A DNA stretch of 64,000 bases, taken from positions 12,039,918 through 12,103,917 of the forward strand of contig OX328104.1 in NCBI GenBank assembly GCA_946811185.2. Reading direction: 5' to 3'. Source of the DNA: Hippopus hippopus. Its lineage: Eukaryota; Mollusca; Bivalvia; Cardiida; Cardiidae. How positions within the stretch are numbered: position 1 is the first letter of the stretch; each line of letters begins with the position of its first letter. Both the position numbers and the translations under genes were made by a program. The notes beneath the pieces are model-generated. The model ran no database searches. It was not told the origin of the DNA and saw only the letters and a list, made by a program, of their open reading frames with translations. This document shows positions 62,918 through 64,000 of the stretch, in pieces.

Positions 62918-64000
62918 AAGAGTTGCGTCTCTTTATATGTATAAAATCGCCATAGCAGTTTCTTCACTGTGTATGCACACAAGACTTCCCAAGTTCTAGT
63001 CAGTTTATTGGTACATTTTAGATTTTATCCAAAGTTTTATGGCAGAATTGATTCTTTTTTTGTTGGTTGTATCAGAAAGAAAATCTATTAAAATGTTCTT
63101 GTTGCTGACAATCCTTAGAGATTTAATTCATTTAAATATCTGTGAATTCATTCTTCTTTTCTTACCAAATGTTTTGGTGATTTAAGGCCCCTTCTTTACA
63201 GCAAAGAATATCGGACAGGTCAAACTGATAGAAAAATGATCATTTGATCCCTCCCCACCACCAAATAGACTGAAATGTGAGTTCACAGACTTTTATAATA
63301 CTCTTGTTTTCTTACCCCCTCCCACTTTCTAGAGACCTGGGACTCTCACAATAGAACAGAAATTACAAGCAAGGCAAAACAGCTACTATGCTTAAATTGG
63401 CCACTGGGAATGTTTTTTTTTTTTTTTTTTTTTTGATTATTTTTAGGTAATAATAAAGACAAATGTTTTCTCGTCAGTATTTAACATTTTGTCAAAGGTG
63501 CAGCACAAAGTATTATGGAAACATCATAAACAAAAGATGACACAAAAATTACGGTCCCAGAAGCCAAATATAAGCCAAATTTAAGAAGTACCACAATGAT
63601 TAAAATTTGGAACATACTCAACATATGCTACAATAAGATCAAATATTTTAACATCCGCACCAAGGATTTGTAAGGTTCAAATGTCATTGCTGTATTAAAC
63701 TTCATGTCTAGGTCTAGACTATTTGCTCATGATTGCATTTGTTCCAATATTTATGATCTTGGGGTACATCTACAAGCTGTTGGTAAAGGATAAAGGTACA
63801 CATCTATTCTACTGAAGTGTGGTTAGGTCAGACATACACATGCTACAGATATTTGGTTAGTAATACTAGTGCTCATCACGAAAGTGCTAAACTACAACCT
63901 TTAGCTTAATATGTATAAACAGGGACATGGAAAGCAAGGTTAAAAATGATTTAAAATACTCATTCAATGAAAAACAGATACAGTACATGCAAAATAAAAG
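62918..64000. other. Host non-coding DNA to window end
   Basis: No gene is recognised. A poly-T run of about 21 bases lies at 63413-63434. Confidence 0.45.

Overview
The window looks like nuclear DNA from an invertebrate animal, most likely a bivalve mollusc. That placement is inferred from the repeat landscape: many foldback elements, tRNA-headed SINEs ending in a GTTGAAAACGGCGTTAAA-type domain, and palindromic elements rich in GCCTGCGCAG. Coding density outside one element is very low, and the recognisable host coding pieces are intron-flanked exons.

Region 1-36247 is host DNA. It holds several families of short palindromic or foldback repeats (families A to D and a 265-bp MITE-like family), two kinds of tRNA-derived SINE, and a roughly 2.5-kb minisatellite-like array (24600-27110) interrupted by a 424-bp insertion. 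On the minus strand I can place three exons with good splice sites and compatible phases: a transmembrane exon (34015-34219), a Ser/Thr-rich stalk exon (21077-21301) and an Ig-like domain exon (18684-19016). Together they suggest a type II membrane protein with an extracellular Ig domain. Its first and last exons were not found.

Region 36248-52948 is the main discovery: a structurally complete, apparently young Polinton/Maverick (adintovirus-like) element of 16,701 bp. It has near-identical terminal inverted repeats of about 540-550 bp and a perfect 6-bp target-site duplication (ACCTTA). Replication is served by a protein-primed family B DNA polymerase. A minus-strand block encodes the virion: DNA-packaging ATPase, penton, a pVI-like GLYL-repeat protein, a dUTPase-fold protein, a membrane/coiled-coil protein, a DUF8207-type protein, a basic core-like protein, a small unknown protein and the double-jelly-roll major capsid protein. 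A plus-strand block encodes a 51-aa zinc ribbon, a phospholipase A2 domain, a retroviral-type integrase with chromodomain, an adenain-like protease and a tail-fibre-like repeat protein. The ends carry a 171-aa helical protein on the left and two partly duplicated RING-finger proteins on the right, all read from promoters in or copied from the TIRs.

The one visible lesion in the element lies between the PLA2 and integrase reading frames, which are offset by one base at an 11-A run. The first catalytic Asp of the integrase lies upstream of its first ATG, so the two frames are probably halves of one polypeptide, broken by an indel or joined by frameshifting. Other unusual points are the fibre-like protein, the dUTPase-fold protein with an altered active-site loop, the gene-converted 5' ends of the RING genes, and a recurring TATAAAATG start context.

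Region 52955-64000 is again host DNA with the same repeat families, two microsatellites, a third SINE copy, a region bounded by inverted clusters of GTCCGACTC-type motifs (58586-61600), and a possible first coding exon at 62681-62917.
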